64,000 nucleotides of DNA from Paenibacillus prosopidis (lineage in GTDB: Bacteria; Bacillota; Bacilli; Paenibacillales; Paenibacillaceae): contig NZ_QPJD01000002.1 in the NCBI RefSeq assembly GCF_003337375.1, positions 372,001-436,000 on the forward strand, given 5' to 3'. Position numbers and translations under genes: made by a program. Position 1 is the first letter of the stretch. Each line of letters starts with the position of its first letter. Below the pieces are notes generated by a model that saw nothing but the letters and a program-made list of their open reading frames with translations, ran no database searches and was not told the origin of the DNA. This document shows positions 38,200 to 47,347 of the stretch, one piece after another.

Positions 38200-38252
38200 A
38201 CAATGTGATCTGAATCATCACAATAAATCATATCAAACAGGAGGTATGAACC

Positions 38253-38381
38253 ATGGGATACCCTGTAGCAGGCGTAGGTGCCGGTTGCGCACCGGTATGT
38301 GGAAGCATCTGGACTAGTACGGGCGTTATTCTTGTCCTCTTTATTTTGCTGGTAATCATTCTGCGCTCTGGCATTTTTTAA
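38253..38381 (+). CDS. YjcZ/SscA-type small sporulation protein
   Basis: A 42-residue peptide: MGYPVAGVGAGCAPVCGS followed by one transmembrane helix (TGVILVLFILLVIIL) and a short end RSGIF. AGGAGG lies 8 bases before ATG. This fits the YjcZ/SscA family of small hydrophobic spore proteins, one of which (SscA) is needed for spore coat assembly in Bacillus subtilis. Too short for most gene finders. Confidence 0.85.
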   Translation: MGYPVAGVGAGCAPVCGSIWTSTGVILVLFILLVIILRSGIF

Positions 38382-38475
38382 GTCATAGCCCAGACTTTTG
38401 AGCTAACGGGGGTCTACATGCCCCCGTCCACTCCATCAGCAGATAATTCGGAAACAACATCATATTGAAACTTAG

Positions 38476-38515
38476 AGAGCTGTCCCTTTGATCGTTGATC
38501 AGGGGCGGCTCTTTT
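38476..38515 (+). terminator. Terminator after the YjcZ-type gene
   Basis: AGAGCTGTCCCT and AGGGGCGGCTCT form an imperfect stem followed by TTT. A further GGGGG/CCCCC hairpin lies at 38406-38427 without a T run. Confidence 0.6.
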
Positions 38516-38571
38516 ACGGTGAAGCCGCATATATATAAAGAAATGACTTATGTAAAGGATGAAGGCATTCT

Positions 38572-40440
38572 ATGGATATGAAACGGATACGTACAAGAAT
38601 AGATAGCTTAGCAGCCGAGCTGCTTCAGCAGCAATCGCCTGACGGCGCTTGGCGAATGTGCTTAGACTCAGGAACAATGACGGACTGCTACTATATCATA
38701 TTGCTCCGTCTGCTCGGTCGAAGGGATGAACAATTGATTCACATGCTCGCAGCGCGCATTGCTTCCAAGCAGCTTGATAACGGGGCATGGAAGATTTATC
38801 CTGACGAATCTGAGGGTAATTTGGACGCAACTGCTGAAGCATGCTTCGCGTTACTTTATTCCGGTTACTACCATGAATCAAATCCTCGCATCATACGTGC
38901 AAAACAATTTATTCTATCGCGCGGGGGCTTATCCGAGGTACGATCATTGCTGACACAAGTCATTTTTTGTGCAACCGGCCAGGCCGAGTGGCCTCTCTTA
39001 CTGCGGATTCCGGTAGATGCCTTCTTCTCTGATCACGGAATTGGTCTGGATCTGTTCTCCCTCTCCGGTCATGCCCGCGTTCACCTTGTTCCGACTCTAA
39101 TCATGTCGAACAAACAATTTGTACGCAGAACCTTTACAATGCCGGACTTATCCGGCCTTTTTCCGGGCGGCTCGTATAAGTTCACGAACGATTCAACATG
39201 GATATCAGCTTTGAGCGGTTTTCTCGGCTCCTTGCCATTAACAAGCTTACTGCCATCCAGCTCTCCGTCGGCCTTTAAGCAAGCCGAAATATTTTTGTTA
39301 GAGCGAGTCGAGCCGAATGGTACGTTACTTACGTATTCCACTGCCACAATACTTATGATATTGGCGCTTTTGGCACTGGACTACCCAGCCGAATCACCGA
39401 CAATAACCCGATTGTTGCTTGGTATCCGCTCACTTCTATGCAGGGACAGACCCCATCTTCAAATCGCATCGTCTGAAATTTGGGACACGGCAATGCTTTG
39501 CTATGCGCTGCGCGAGGCAGGTATCTCTCCGGGCTACCCGGCCCTGGAGCAAGCAGGCTCTTATTTGTTAAATAGACAACAAAGTCGCTTCGGAGACTGG
39601 GCAATACGCTTGCCTGACATTCCTCCGGGCGGCTGGGGCTTCTCCGATGTGAATACGATCTATCCCGACGTAGATTGCAGCGCAGCTGCATTACGAGCCA
39701 TTCGTCCTTATATCTCGCGATCCAATGTTTTATTTTCTAATTGGCAAAGAGGGTTAAATTGGGTTTTTGCGATGAGAAATGATGATGGTGGATGGCCTGC
39801 GTTTGAAAGGAAAGGTACTTCGCTGCCAGCTAGCTTCTTTACCTATGAAGGCTCGGAAGACATCTCGACGGATCCTTCAACGGTTGACTTATCGAGCCGA
39901 GTGCTGATTTTCCTCGGGAAAGAGCTCGACATGACGATAGGACACCAATGGATCGACGACTCCGTTCAGTGGCTGTTATCGCAGCAGACGAGCAATGGCA
40001 GCTGGTACGGACGGTGGGGCATCGCTTACATTCATGGCACTGGTGCAGCGGTCCAAGGGATGACGGCTGTCGGTGTCAGAGCAGACCACCCTGCAATAAT
40101 CAAGGCGGTTAAATGGCTGCTGGACATTCAAAATGACGACGGTGGCTGGGGTGAATCGTGCTTAAGCGATAAAGTGAAGCGGTATGTGCCATTGCATGCA
40201 AGCACTCCCTCGCAAACAGCCTGGGCGCTTGATGCTCTAACCGCGGCATCCCCGAAGCCGATACCAGAGCTGGAGAAAGGTGTAGAAGCACTGCTTCAAT
40301 CGCTTGAGCGCAGGGATTGGACGTATACATACCCGACAGGTGCCGGTCTGCCAGGCAGCGTATACGTCCATTATCCGAGCAATAACTACATCTGGCCGCT
40401 GCTCACTTTATCCGCTATCGTTAAGAAATACGGTTCTTGA
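38572..40440 (+). CDS. Squalene-hopene/sporulenol-type terpene cyclase with altered DXDD motif
   Basis: A 622-residue family member with the QW-type repeats QQQSPDGAWRM, MRNDDGGWPAF, QQTSNGSWYGRW and QNDDGGWGES. The catalytic position reads DVDCSAA (residues 366-369), so the usual DXDD has Cys in place of the fourth Asp. Members cyclise squalene to hopene or tetraprenyl-beta-curcumene to sporulenol in spores; the overall length and N-terminal pattern GTMTDCYYIILLRLL resemble sporulenol synthases. No hopanoid genes are adjacent. Stops before a shared terminator. Confidence 0.88.
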   Translation: MDMKRIRTRIDSLAAELLQQQSPDGAWRMCLDSGTMTDCYYIILLRLLGRRDEQLIHMLAARIASKQLDNGAWKIYPDESEGNLDATAEACFALLYSGYYHESNPRIIRAKQFILSRGGLSEVRSLLTQVIFCATGQAEWPLLLRIPVDAFFSDHGIGLDLFSLSGHARVHLVPTLIMSNKQFVRRTFTMPDLSGLFPGGSYKFTNDSTWISALSGFLGSLPLTSLLPSSSPSAFKQAEIFLLERVEPNGTLLTYSTATILMILALLALDYPAESPTITRLLLGIRSLLCRDRPHLQIASSEIWDTAMLCYALREAGISPGYPALEQAGSYLLNRQQSRFGDWAIRLPDIPPGGWGFSDVNTIYPDVDCSAAALRAIRPYISRSNVLFSNWQRGLNWVFAMRNDDGGWPAFERKGTSLPASFFTYEGSEDISTDPSTVDLSSRVLIFLGKELDMTIGHQWIDDSVQWLLSQQTSNGSWYGRWGIAYIHGTGAAVQGMTAVGVRADHPAIIKAVKWLLDIQNDDGGWGESCLSDKVKRYVPLHASTPSQTAWALDALTAASPKPIPELEKGVEALLQSLERRDWTYTYPTGAGLPGSVYVHYPSNNYIWPLLTLSAIVKKYGS

Positions 40441-40452
40441 AAGGAAAAAAAG

Positions 40453-40486
40453 AAAAAACAGCCATCATGCCCGGCTGTTTTTTTTG
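40453..40486. terminator. Bidirectional terminator, cyclase / gntK
   Basis: AAAACAGCC, loop ATCATGCCC, GGCTGTTTT with flanking A and T runs, between convergent genes. Confidence 0.9.
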
Positions 40487-40492
40487 TTGCAG

Positions 40493-42031
40493 CTATACCC
40501 ACTTTTGCTGGAAAGCCGCAATATTAGCGTACTCTTCTGTCAGTAAACGAGAAACACGAATGTAAATACGCATCAGCTCGGAATAAACCTCCGCATTTCT
40601 TTTGTTCGGCAAATGGAAGTGCGAACCGCCTACCATCTCAGAAACAACATGAAGCGATTCGACCTCTCCCAGACTGTACAGTCCAAGAATAACGGCACCG
40701 AGACAAGAGCTTTCAATACTTTCCGGCACATGCAGCTCCTGATCGAAAATGTCGGCCATCATCTGACGCCATAGCTCTGATCTGGCAAATCCGCCCGTTG
40801 CTTGAATTTTCGTCGGCTTACCGGTCAATTCCTCGAGCGCCATCAACACGGTATACAAGTTATAAATAACACCCTCCAGAGCAGCCCGTATGAGATGCTC
40901 CTTCTTATGGTGTAAGCCTAGTCCAAAATAAGAGCCTCTAGCATTAGCATCCCATAATGGAGCCCGTTCACCCGATAAATAGGGATGAAAAATCAGCCCG
41001 TCCGAGCCTGGCTTCACTTTAGCGGCTAATTCCGTAAGGAGCTCGTAAGGATCTATTCCAAGCTGCTTCGCCGAAGCGATCTCTGCCGTGCCGATCTGAT
41101 CACGAACCCACCTGAATATCATACCGCCATTGTTGACTGGACCGCCGATAACCCAGTGGTTCTCCGTCAGCGCATAACAGAAAATTCTGCCCTTCGGATC
41201 CGTAACCGGCTTATCTGTTACCGCTCGAATTGCCCCGCTTGTACCAATCGTAACGGCGACGACACCCGGTTCTATCGCATTTACACCAAGATTGGACAAT
41301 ACGCCATCACTCGCCCCTACGATAAAAGGAGTGGATGCAAGCAAGTTCATTTGCTTCGCATAGCCCTCATCCAGACCATCCAGCCTGTACGTAGTCGGAA
41401 CGAGCTCGGATAGCCTGTCTGCCGTAACCCCGGCAATCCTAAGCGCTTCATCGTCCCACTGCAGCTGCTTCAAGTTAAACATACCCGTCGCTGACGCAAT
41501 GGAGTAATCAATGACATAACGTCCGAACAGCTTAAAGAACACATATTCTTTAATGGAAATAAATTTATAAGTGCTGTCAAACAGCTCCTTCTGATCGTGA
41601 CGAAGCCAAGTCAGCTTGGATAAAGGCGACATCGGGTGGATTGGCGTTCCGGTACGCAAATAGATTTCATGCCCATTCCACTCGTTTTTTATTTTATTCG
41701 TCCATTCCATGCTGCGGTTGTCAGCCCAAGTAATGCATTTTGTCAGCGGTGCACCATGCTTATCTACCGCAATAACACTGTGCATCGCCGAACTGAAGGA
41801 CACGCACAAAATATCGTTAGGCTGAACATTGCTCTTCGCTATCGCCTCTCCGATCGTTCCAAGGACCGCGTTAAAAATTTCATCCGGATCCTGTTCGGCT
41901 ATTGCAGGTGAGGGCGAGTGCAACGGGTATTCAATGCCATGACTTGCAACAATTGCCCCTTTAACCGTAAAGAGCACCGACTTCGTGCTCGTCGTGCCAA
42001 TATCGACACCAATCACATATTTCTTACTCAT
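40493..42031 (-). CDS. gntK: Gluconokinase (FGGY family)
   Basis: A 512-residue sugar kinase. N-terminal phosphate site VIGVDIGTTSTKSVLF, catalytic region SFSSAMHSVIAVD and ITWADNRS, and the C-terminal ATP site with GTSGAIRAV and ATGGFARSELWRQM. It phosphorylates gluconate to 6-phosphogluconate. The neighbours gntZ and gntP support gluconate over xylulose as the substrate. ATG has GGAGG upstream. Confidence 0.92.
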   Translation of the reverse strand: MSKKYVIGVDIGTTSTKSVLFTVKGAIVASHGIEYPLHSPSPAIAEQDPDEIFNAVLGTIGEAIAKSNVQPNDILCVSFSSAMHSVIAVDKHGAPLTKCITWADNRSMEWTNKIKNEWNGHEIYLRTGTPIHPMSPLSKLTWLRHDQKELFDSTYKFISIKEYVFFKLFGRYVIDYSIASATGMFNLKQLQWDDEALRIAGVTADRLSELVPTTYRLDGLDEGYAKQMNLLASTPFIVGASDGVLSNLGVNAIEPGVVAVTIGTSGAIRAVTDKPVTDPKGRIFCYALTENHWVIGGPVNNGGMIFRWVRDQIGTAEIASAKQLGIDPYELLTELAAKVKPGSDGLIFHPYLSGERAPLWDANARGSYFGLGLHHKKEHLIRAALEGVIYNLYTVLMALEELTGKPTKIQATGGFARSELWRQMMADIFDQELHVPESIESSCLGAVILGLYSLGEVESLHVVSEMVGGSHFHLPNKRNAEVYSELMRIYIRVSRLLTEEYANIAAFQQKWV

Positions 42032-42095
42032 TCTAGAACCTCCAATCTACTACTCATACAATAACGTTGTTCCATCGTATTTTCAAATAGAATGA

Positions 42096-42992
42096 TTACG
42101 AGCTTACGACGCTATGACCGCCGAATTCATTGCGAAGCGCTGCAACTACCTTACCGGAGAATGTATCCTCCTCTAGGGAGCGGTATCTCATCAAAAGAGA
42201 CAATGCGATAACAGGAGTAGCTGTCTGCAGGTCCAAAGCAGTCTCCAGCGTCCATTTCCCTTCACCCGAGGAATGCATAATGCCTTTCAGGCCTTCGAGA
42301 CGGGCATCCTTCGAAAATGCATTTTCCGTTAATTCCATCAGCCATGACCGGATAACAGAACCGTTATTCCATACGCGGGCAACCTTCTCATAATCGAAAT
42401 CGAACGAGCTTTTTTCCAACAGTTCGAAGCCTTCAGCAATGGCCTGCATCATGCCGTACTCGACACCGTTATGGACCATCTTCAAAAAATGGCCGCTGCC
42501 GCTCTCTCCTGCATGCAAATACCCGTTGTCGACGCAAATATCACGAAACAGCTGTTCTACCGAATCAAAAGCTTCTTTATTACCGCCAATCATCGTGCAA
42601 GCGCCCTCTCTCGCCCCTGACGTACCTCCGCTCGTACCAACATCCAAATAGTGGACGCCCTGCGCTGCAAGCGTCCCTGCTCGTCTAATCGTATCCTTAT
42701 AATTCGAGTTTCCTCCATCAATTAAAATATCTCCGGCCTCGAGCCAAGCGCTCACTTGCCGTATAACGTCTTCCGTCAAATCGCCAGCCGGCACCATCAT
42801 CCAGATCACCCGCGGAGCCTGCAGTGTCTGTACCAGCTGCTGCAGTGAAGCTGTTTCAATGGCTCCCTCTTCTGCTGCTTTTTTTACTGCAGATATATTC
42901 ACATCGAATACAACCGCTTCATGCCCGTGCTCCAATAAATTAAGCGTAAGATTGTAACCCATTTTACCTAAACCAATAATACCAATCTGCAT
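42096..42992 (-). CDS. gntZ: 6-phosphogluconate dehydrogenase, decarboxylating (GntZ-type)
   Basis: A 298-residue short-form enzyme. Nucleotide-binding motif IGIIGLGKMGYNLTLNLL; substrate motifs DGGNSNYKDTIRRA, DVGTSGGTSGAREGACTMIGG and HFLKMVHNGVEYGMMQA. The short length is that of GntZ/YqeC, commonly NAD-dependent. Start ATG at 42992 with AAGGAG upstream. Upstream of gntK, likely same operon; the gene is divergent from the RpiR regulator. Confidence 0.92.
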   Translation of the reverse strand: MQIGIIGLGKMGYNLTLNLLEHGHEAVVFDVNISAVKKAAEEGAIETASLQQLVQTLQAPRVIWMMVPAGDLTEDVIRQVSAWLEAGDILIDGGNSNYKDTIRRAGTLAAQGVHYLDVGTSGGTSGAREGACTMIGGNKEAFDSVEQLFRDICVDNGYLHAGESGSGHFLKMVHNGVEYGMMQAIAEGFELLEKSSFDFDYEKVARVWNNGSVIRSWLMELTENAFSKDARLEGLKGIMHSSGEGKWTLETALDLQTATPVIALSLLMRYRSLEEDTFSGKVVAALRNEFGGHSVVSS

Positions 42993-43129
42993 AATTATAC
43001 AACTCCTTATTAATTTGTGGAAAATCATGCTGGCTTCGTAAGCAAGCACATAAGAAAAATAGGATCAATTACCCTTTTATGTTATACTTCTCATGATATA
43101 AGCCGCGACGCGAAGGGGAACCGACTGAC

Positions 43130-43975
43130 ATGGTGCAAAATATGTTCGGAAAAATTCGTTCTTATCAATCAAGATTCAGCGAAAAGGAAAAGAAAATCGC
43201 TAACTATATATTAAATAATCCTGAAAAAATCATTCATAGCACGATTAACGAAGTCGCGGACGATTTAAATGTCGCCGAAGCCACTGTATTTCGTTTCTGC
43301 AAGCATATCGGTTATAAAGGCTATCAAGCGATGAAAATTGCTCTCGCCTCGGAAATCATGACGCCTATCCAGCAAATTTACGAAGAAATAAATGAGAATG
43401 ATGATGAAAAAACGATTGCCGAGAAAGTATTTAAATCCAACATCCGAACGCTGGAAAATACGTTTCAAATTTTGGACGGTAATGCATTTGGCAAAGCGGT
43501 ATCTCTCATTGCCGGTGCGAATCGCGTACACTTTTACGGAATCGGCGGCTCCGGCGTCATAGCGATGGATGCTTTCCATAAGTTCATACGGTCTGGAAAA
43601 CAAGCATTTGCGTTTACCGATGCCCACTTCCAGCTGATGTCTGCGGCACAGCTGACGAAGGATGATGTCGCTGTCGTCATCTCGCACTCGGGTACGAATA
43701 AAGATACGATTCGTATCATCCAGACAGCAGGTGATAACGGTGCAAAAACGATTGCGATAACCGGGTTTCCAAAATCACCGATTAGTCAGCATGCCGATGT
43801 CTCTTTGCATACAAGCTCTGACGAAACGGAATATCGCTCTGAAGCTCTCGCATCACGGATCGGACAGCTAAGTTTAATTGACGCGCTTTACGTGAATGTC
43901 ATGATTGCAAATAAAGAAAAAGCCAAAAAGTCGCTTGAGAAAGTGCGCGAGGCCATATCCGAAACCCGCATTTAA
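43130..43975 (+). CDS. RpiR-family transcriptional regulator of gluconate genes
   Basis: A 281-residue regulator: N-terminal HTH (FSEKEKKIANYILNNPEK and INEVADDLNVAEATVFRFCKH) and C-terminal SIS sugar-phosphate domain (VHFYGIGGSGVIAMDAFHKF, VVISHSGTNKDTI). It is divergent from gntZ-gntK and next to gntP, so 6-phosphogluconate sensing is likely but inferred. Bacillus subtilis uses a GntR repressor instead. Confidence 0.88.
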   Translation: MVQNMFGKIRSYQSRFSEKEKKIANYILNNPEKIIHSTINEVADDLNVAEATVFRFCKHIGYKGYQAMKIALASEIMTPIQQIYEEINENDDEKTIAEKVFKSNIRTLENTFQILDGNAFGKAVSLIAGANRVHFYGIGGSGVIAMDAFHKFIRSGKQAFAFTDAHFQLMSAAQLTKDDVAVVISHSGTNKDTIRIIQTAGDNGAKTIAITGFPKSPISQHADVSLHTSSDETEYRSEALASRIGQLSLIDALYVNVMIANKEKAKKSLEKVREAISETRI

Positions 43976-43997
43976 CAGGTGAATAGCTCTACAGTAG

Positions 43998-44045
43998 AAA
44001 GGTGCACCATGACTGTAACGTCAAAGGTTCACCTTTGTCTTTTTA
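43998..44045. terminator. Terminator between rpiR-type gene and gntP
   Basis: AAAGGTGCACC and GGTTCACCTTT form a stem followed by GTCTTTTT on the plus strand, located after the regulator. Confidence 0.82.
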
Positions 44046-44147
44046 AAATATAAGAAAGTATAAATTTGAACATTATACGATTCTTATATTTTCACCGCGA
44101 AACGAGCTTTGCCGCCAAGGAACGCGCAAGCCGATTACGCTTGTCTG

Positions 44148-45497
44148 CTAAACAAAAACATCGAGCGCAAGAATAAGCAAAAGTGCTGTAACCGAAATAA
44201 TGGTTTCGAGCGCCGTCCACGTAAGCAGCGTCTCCTTCACCGACATGCCGAAGTACTCTTTGATCATCCAGAAGCCCGAATCGTTCACGTGGGACAAGAT
44301 AAGCGATCCCGCTCCGGTTGCAAGAACGAGCAGTTCTAAGTTCGCTCCCGGTACAACCGTTGCGATTGGAGCAACAATTCCAGCCGCTGTCATCATCGAT
44401 ACGGTGGCCGAGCCGGTCGCAACTCGTATCAATGCCGCGATTCCCCAACCTAAGAGGATAGGCGATACGTTAGATGAAGTCGCTAACTCAGCAATGTACT
44501 CGCCTATGCCTGAATCAAGCAATACGCGGTTGAAAGCTCCGCCTGCTCCAATAACGAGAAGAATCGTAGCGGTCGGAGCTAGACAGTCATTCGTGTATTT
44601 TAAAACCTTTTCCCTGCTCAAGCCGCGGAAAAAACCTAAACTGAAGAACGAGTAGATTGTAGCGATTAACAATGCTGTTACAGGATCGCCTATGAAGCGA
44701 AGTGCCGAATAAAGCGAGCTCTCTCTGTCTAGAAACAGCTCGGCAATCGATGCTATCAGCATCAAAAGGACCGGTACAAGAACGGTGAATACCGTGTTAA
44801 AGAAACCCGGCAATTGCTTAGTTTCCACATTTTCAGCAAGCTGATCTCCGATTTCCTTCGGTACCGGTTTATGGATTCGTTTACCGATCCATTGACCGTA
44901 CACAGGTCCAGCCAATATAGCGGTTGGAAGTCCAACGATTAAAGCGTACAAAATGGTCAAACCGACATCTGCATTAAAAATACCAACTGCAGCCATTGCT
45001 GCAGGATGCGGCGGTACAAGGCCGTGCACGACAGAAAGTCCTGCTACGAGCGGTACTCCAATCTTCACAAGAGATACACCCGTTTGTCGGGCAATTGTAA
45101 AAACCAAAGGAATCAATAACACGAAACCGACTTGGAAAAACACGGGGATACCGACAATAAATGCGACAAACATCATTGCCCAGTGAACATTTTTTTCACC
45201 GAACCGTTTAATGAGCGTTTGAGCGATCCTTTCGGCGCCGCCCGATTCCGCCATCATTTTACCGAGCATCGTGCCTAGAGCAAGTACAATTGCCAGGAAG
45301 CCTAATGTGTTGCCCATGCCTGTTTTAATGGAATCAATGATACCTGTTCCGCCGGTTTCTGTTGTAAAAAGCGGCATCCCGGTTGCTAGGCCGACTCCAA
45401 TTGCCGTAACAATGAGGGAGACGAACGGATTTAGCTTGGCCACTGTAATGAGTAGCAATAGTACTACGATAGCGGCCAGAACGATAAGTAATAACAT
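44148..45497 (-). CDS. gntP: Gluconate permease GntP
   Basis: A 449-residue transporter of the GntP family with about 12-14 hydrophobic segments; motifs GTMLGKMMAESGGAERIA, GLVPPHPAAMA and GVPLVAGLSVVHG are typical. ATG at 45497 has GGAGGG upstream. Terminates near the convergent regulator gene. Confidence 0.93.
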   Translation of the reverse strand: MLLLIVLAAIVVLLLLITVAKLNPFVSLIVTAIGVGLATGMPLFTTETGGTGIIDSIKTGMGNTLGFLAIVLALGTMLGKMMAESGGAERIAQTLIKRFGEKNVHWAMMFVAFIVGIPVFFQVGFVLLIPLVFTIARQTGVSLVKIGVPLVAGLSVVHGLVPPHPAAMAAVGIFNADVGLTILYALIVGLPTAILAGPVYGQWIGKRIHKPVPKEIGDQLAENVETKQLPGFFNTVFTVLVPVLLMLIASIAELFLDRESSLYSALRFIGDPVTALLIATIYSFFSLGFFRGLSREKVLKYTNDCLAPTATILLVIGAGGAFNRVLLDSGIGEYIAELATSSNVSPILLGWGIAALIRVATGSATVSMMTAAGIVAPIATVVPGANLELLVLATGAGSLILSHVNDSGFWMIKEYFGMSVKETLLTWTALETIISVTALLLILALDVFV

Positions 45498-45517
45498 GGT
45501 GGGCCCTCCAATTGTCA

Positions 45518-45531
45518 TGAAAGCGTTTGTG
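45518..45531. promoter_or_regulatory. Possible CcpA cre site upstream of gntP
   Basis: TGAAAGCGTTTGTG resembles the cre pattern WTGNAANCGNWNNCW with mismatches at the last two positions. It lies about 20 bases before the start. Gluconate genes of Bacillus are CcpA controlled. Weak match. Confidence 0.3.
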
Positions 45532-45674
45532 CAAGCTTTTCAATTATATGAAAAAATATTTCTTAATTCAATATGTTTTATCGAAAAATATTTTATTTTT
45601 CTTGCGATGAATCTATTGGAAGTATGATCATTATTTTGAAAAATAATGCACCCTGGTTATACTAATCCCATAAA

Positions 45675-45711
45675 AAAGGCAGCCTAGAACATAAAGTTCT
45701 AGACTGCCTTT
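45675..45711 (-). terminator. Terminator after the MFS transporter gene
   Basis: AAAGGCAGTCTAGAAC and GTTCTAGGCTGCCTTT around a 5-base loop, followed on the minus strand by further Ts. Confidence 0.92.
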
Positions 45712-45731
45712 GATCCCTTTTTAGCTGCTTC

Positions 45732-47159
45732 TTAGGTTGGTTCAGTGGTTGGTTCAGTGATTGGTTCAGTGATTGGCTGCGGGGCTTTTTTGCCGAAAGT
45801 CAACAAGTACAAGAGCGTGCTTCCTACGACAACCAAGCTTAATATCAGAAATAGATTGCCATACATGTATGCATTCGTGTCAGCAATGAAGGGATGGAAC
45901 GGGAAATCGAACAGCTTCTTCTCCATCGCTTTGGCTACTAATGCTGTTACAACCGCCCCGGAAATAGTCGATATCATATTGAAAAGGCCCATACCGACAC
46001 CGATCTGGTGAACGGGCAATATGTACGTTACACTTTCCGTTAATGCCGTCTGCACAAAGGAAAATCCGATGTACATCATAATGAGGGCAACCCCGATATA
46101 CCAAACCCATAGTCCGATGGATGAGGATTGCAGTAAAAGGCTAACTGAGATTAAAGCCAGCCCCACGTATACGACAAAATGACTTCCGCGTTTGACCGTC
46201 ATATTGCCGGCAACTCTACCGAATATGACCGCGCTAATGGCTCCCGGAAACATAATAAGACCGATATTCTCCGTGTTCAGACCGTAGATTTCACTTAACA
46301 TGAGTGGGATTACAAACATTACAGACATCACGGTGCCGAATATTAGGAAACCGATGATTAGAGCGCTTCGGTATAAGGGATTGGTGAAGAGAGCGGGATC
46401 GACAAAAGGCTCCTTCGCCCGGCGAATATGAACGATAAATAGGGCAAGTGCTACTATGAATGTGAGCAAATAAAGCCAGTGATTTTCAGTCGTAAACAGA
46501 ATCACCATCGACACGGCAACGCCCAGCAGCACCGCCCCAATCAAATCTAACGTGCCGGCTCCACGTTCTTCCTTCGGCAGTAGCTTTTGGAAAAACGGAA
46601 TGGCGATGAGTACGGGAAGCGGAATAAGAAACAAATAGGCCCAGTGGAAAGATCCTGCGATATAACCGCCGAGTACCGGACCGATTCCAATCGCGAAAGA
46701 AACGGTTGACGTTATGATACCGAACATTTTCCCTCGTTCTTCTTTTGTAAAAAATCGGGCAACCATGACAAAGACCAATGCCGGAATGGCTGACCCGCCA
46801 GCCCCTTGAATAGCCCTGGATAAAATGACTGCGATGTACCAATTTTGCAATACAAAGCCCAAAATTGACCCCAGGCTGTAAAGGACAATACCGATAGTAA
46901 TCAGCTTTTTGACGCTGTACATATCGGAAAGTTTGCCAAAAATGACCATTCCCATGCCAAAGACGATAAAAAAGATCGTAACCACCCAGCTCACACCGGA
47001 CGCATCCAGCTCGAACTGCTTTGCAATACTCGGTGTGGATACATTGAATACCGATTCATTAAGTACGGCAAAGAAGATGACAAAATAAATCCACGGCACA
47101 CTTTTTTTTATTTCGGTAGAATCCAATACAGGTTTGGTATTACTCTCCACCATTTTCAT
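45732..47159 (-). CDS. MFS drug exporter (TetK/TetL-like, DHA2 type)
   Basis: A 475-residue transporter with about 14 transmembrane helices: VPWIYFVIFFAVLNESVFNV near the start and the antiporter motif region GVSWVVTIFFIVFGMGM, RAIQGAGGSAIPALVF, and motif C-like IGIGPVLGG. It resembles the tetracycline/proton exporters TetK/TetL and Bacillus relatives, but the substrate cannot be told from sequence. The C-terminal tail is a short repeat ITEPITEPTTEPT encoded by a 12-base tandem repeat. Confidence 0.85.
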   Translation of the reverse strand: MKMVESNTKPVLDSTEIKKSVPWIYFVIFFAVLNESVFNVSTPSIAKQFELDASGVSWVVTIFFIVFGMGMVIFGKLSDMYSVKKLITIGIVLYSLGSILGFVLQNWYIAVILSRAIQGAGGSAIPALVFVMVARFFTKEERGKMFGIITSTVSFAIGIGPVLGGYIAGSFHWAYLFLIPLPVLIAIPFFQKLLPKEERGAGTLDLIGAVLLGVAVSMVILFTTENHWLYLLTFIVALALFIVHIRRAKEPFVDPALFTNPLYRSALIIGFLIFGTVMSVMFVIPLMLSEIYGLNTENIGLIMFPGAISAVIFGRVAGNMTVKRGSHFVVYVGLALISVSLLLQSSSIGLWVWYIGVALIMMYIGFSFVQTALTESVTYILPVHQIGVGMGLFNMISTISGAVVTALVAKAMEKKLFDFPFHPFIADTNAYMYGNLFLILSLVVVGSTLLYLLTFGKKAPQPITEPITEPTTEPT

Positions 47160-47196
47160 TTTCTTTACGCTTCCTCCCTTAGTAAAATCAAGTCTT

Positions 47197-47211
47197 TCAA
47201 TATCATATTGA
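47197..47211. promoter_or_regulatory. Operator-like palindrome in the MFS gene leader
   Basis: TCAATAT-C-ATATTGA: perfect 7-1-7 inverted repeat. It lies just downstream of a TATAAT -10 (minus strand, 47222-47227) and 38 bases before the start codon, so a repressor bound here would block transcription. No regulator gene is adjacent. Confidence 0.6.
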
Positions 47212-47280
47212 CACTTTACCGATTATAGCACACACGTTCGCATATTGCATGAAAAATTTACAATTAAAGTAAACTTAATA

Positions 47281-47313
47281 AAAAAAAGGACCTCCCAGGT
47301 CAGAGACCTTTAG
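47281..47313 (-). terminator. Terminator after the glycogen operon
   Basis: AAAGGTC and GGTCCTTT-type pairing (AAAGGTCTC / GAGGTCCTTT) followed by seven Ts on the minus strand. Imperfect stem. Confidence 0.6.
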
Positions 47314-47347
47314 GATAGCCCTTTTCTTCAATCTTACTCCAAACCGG

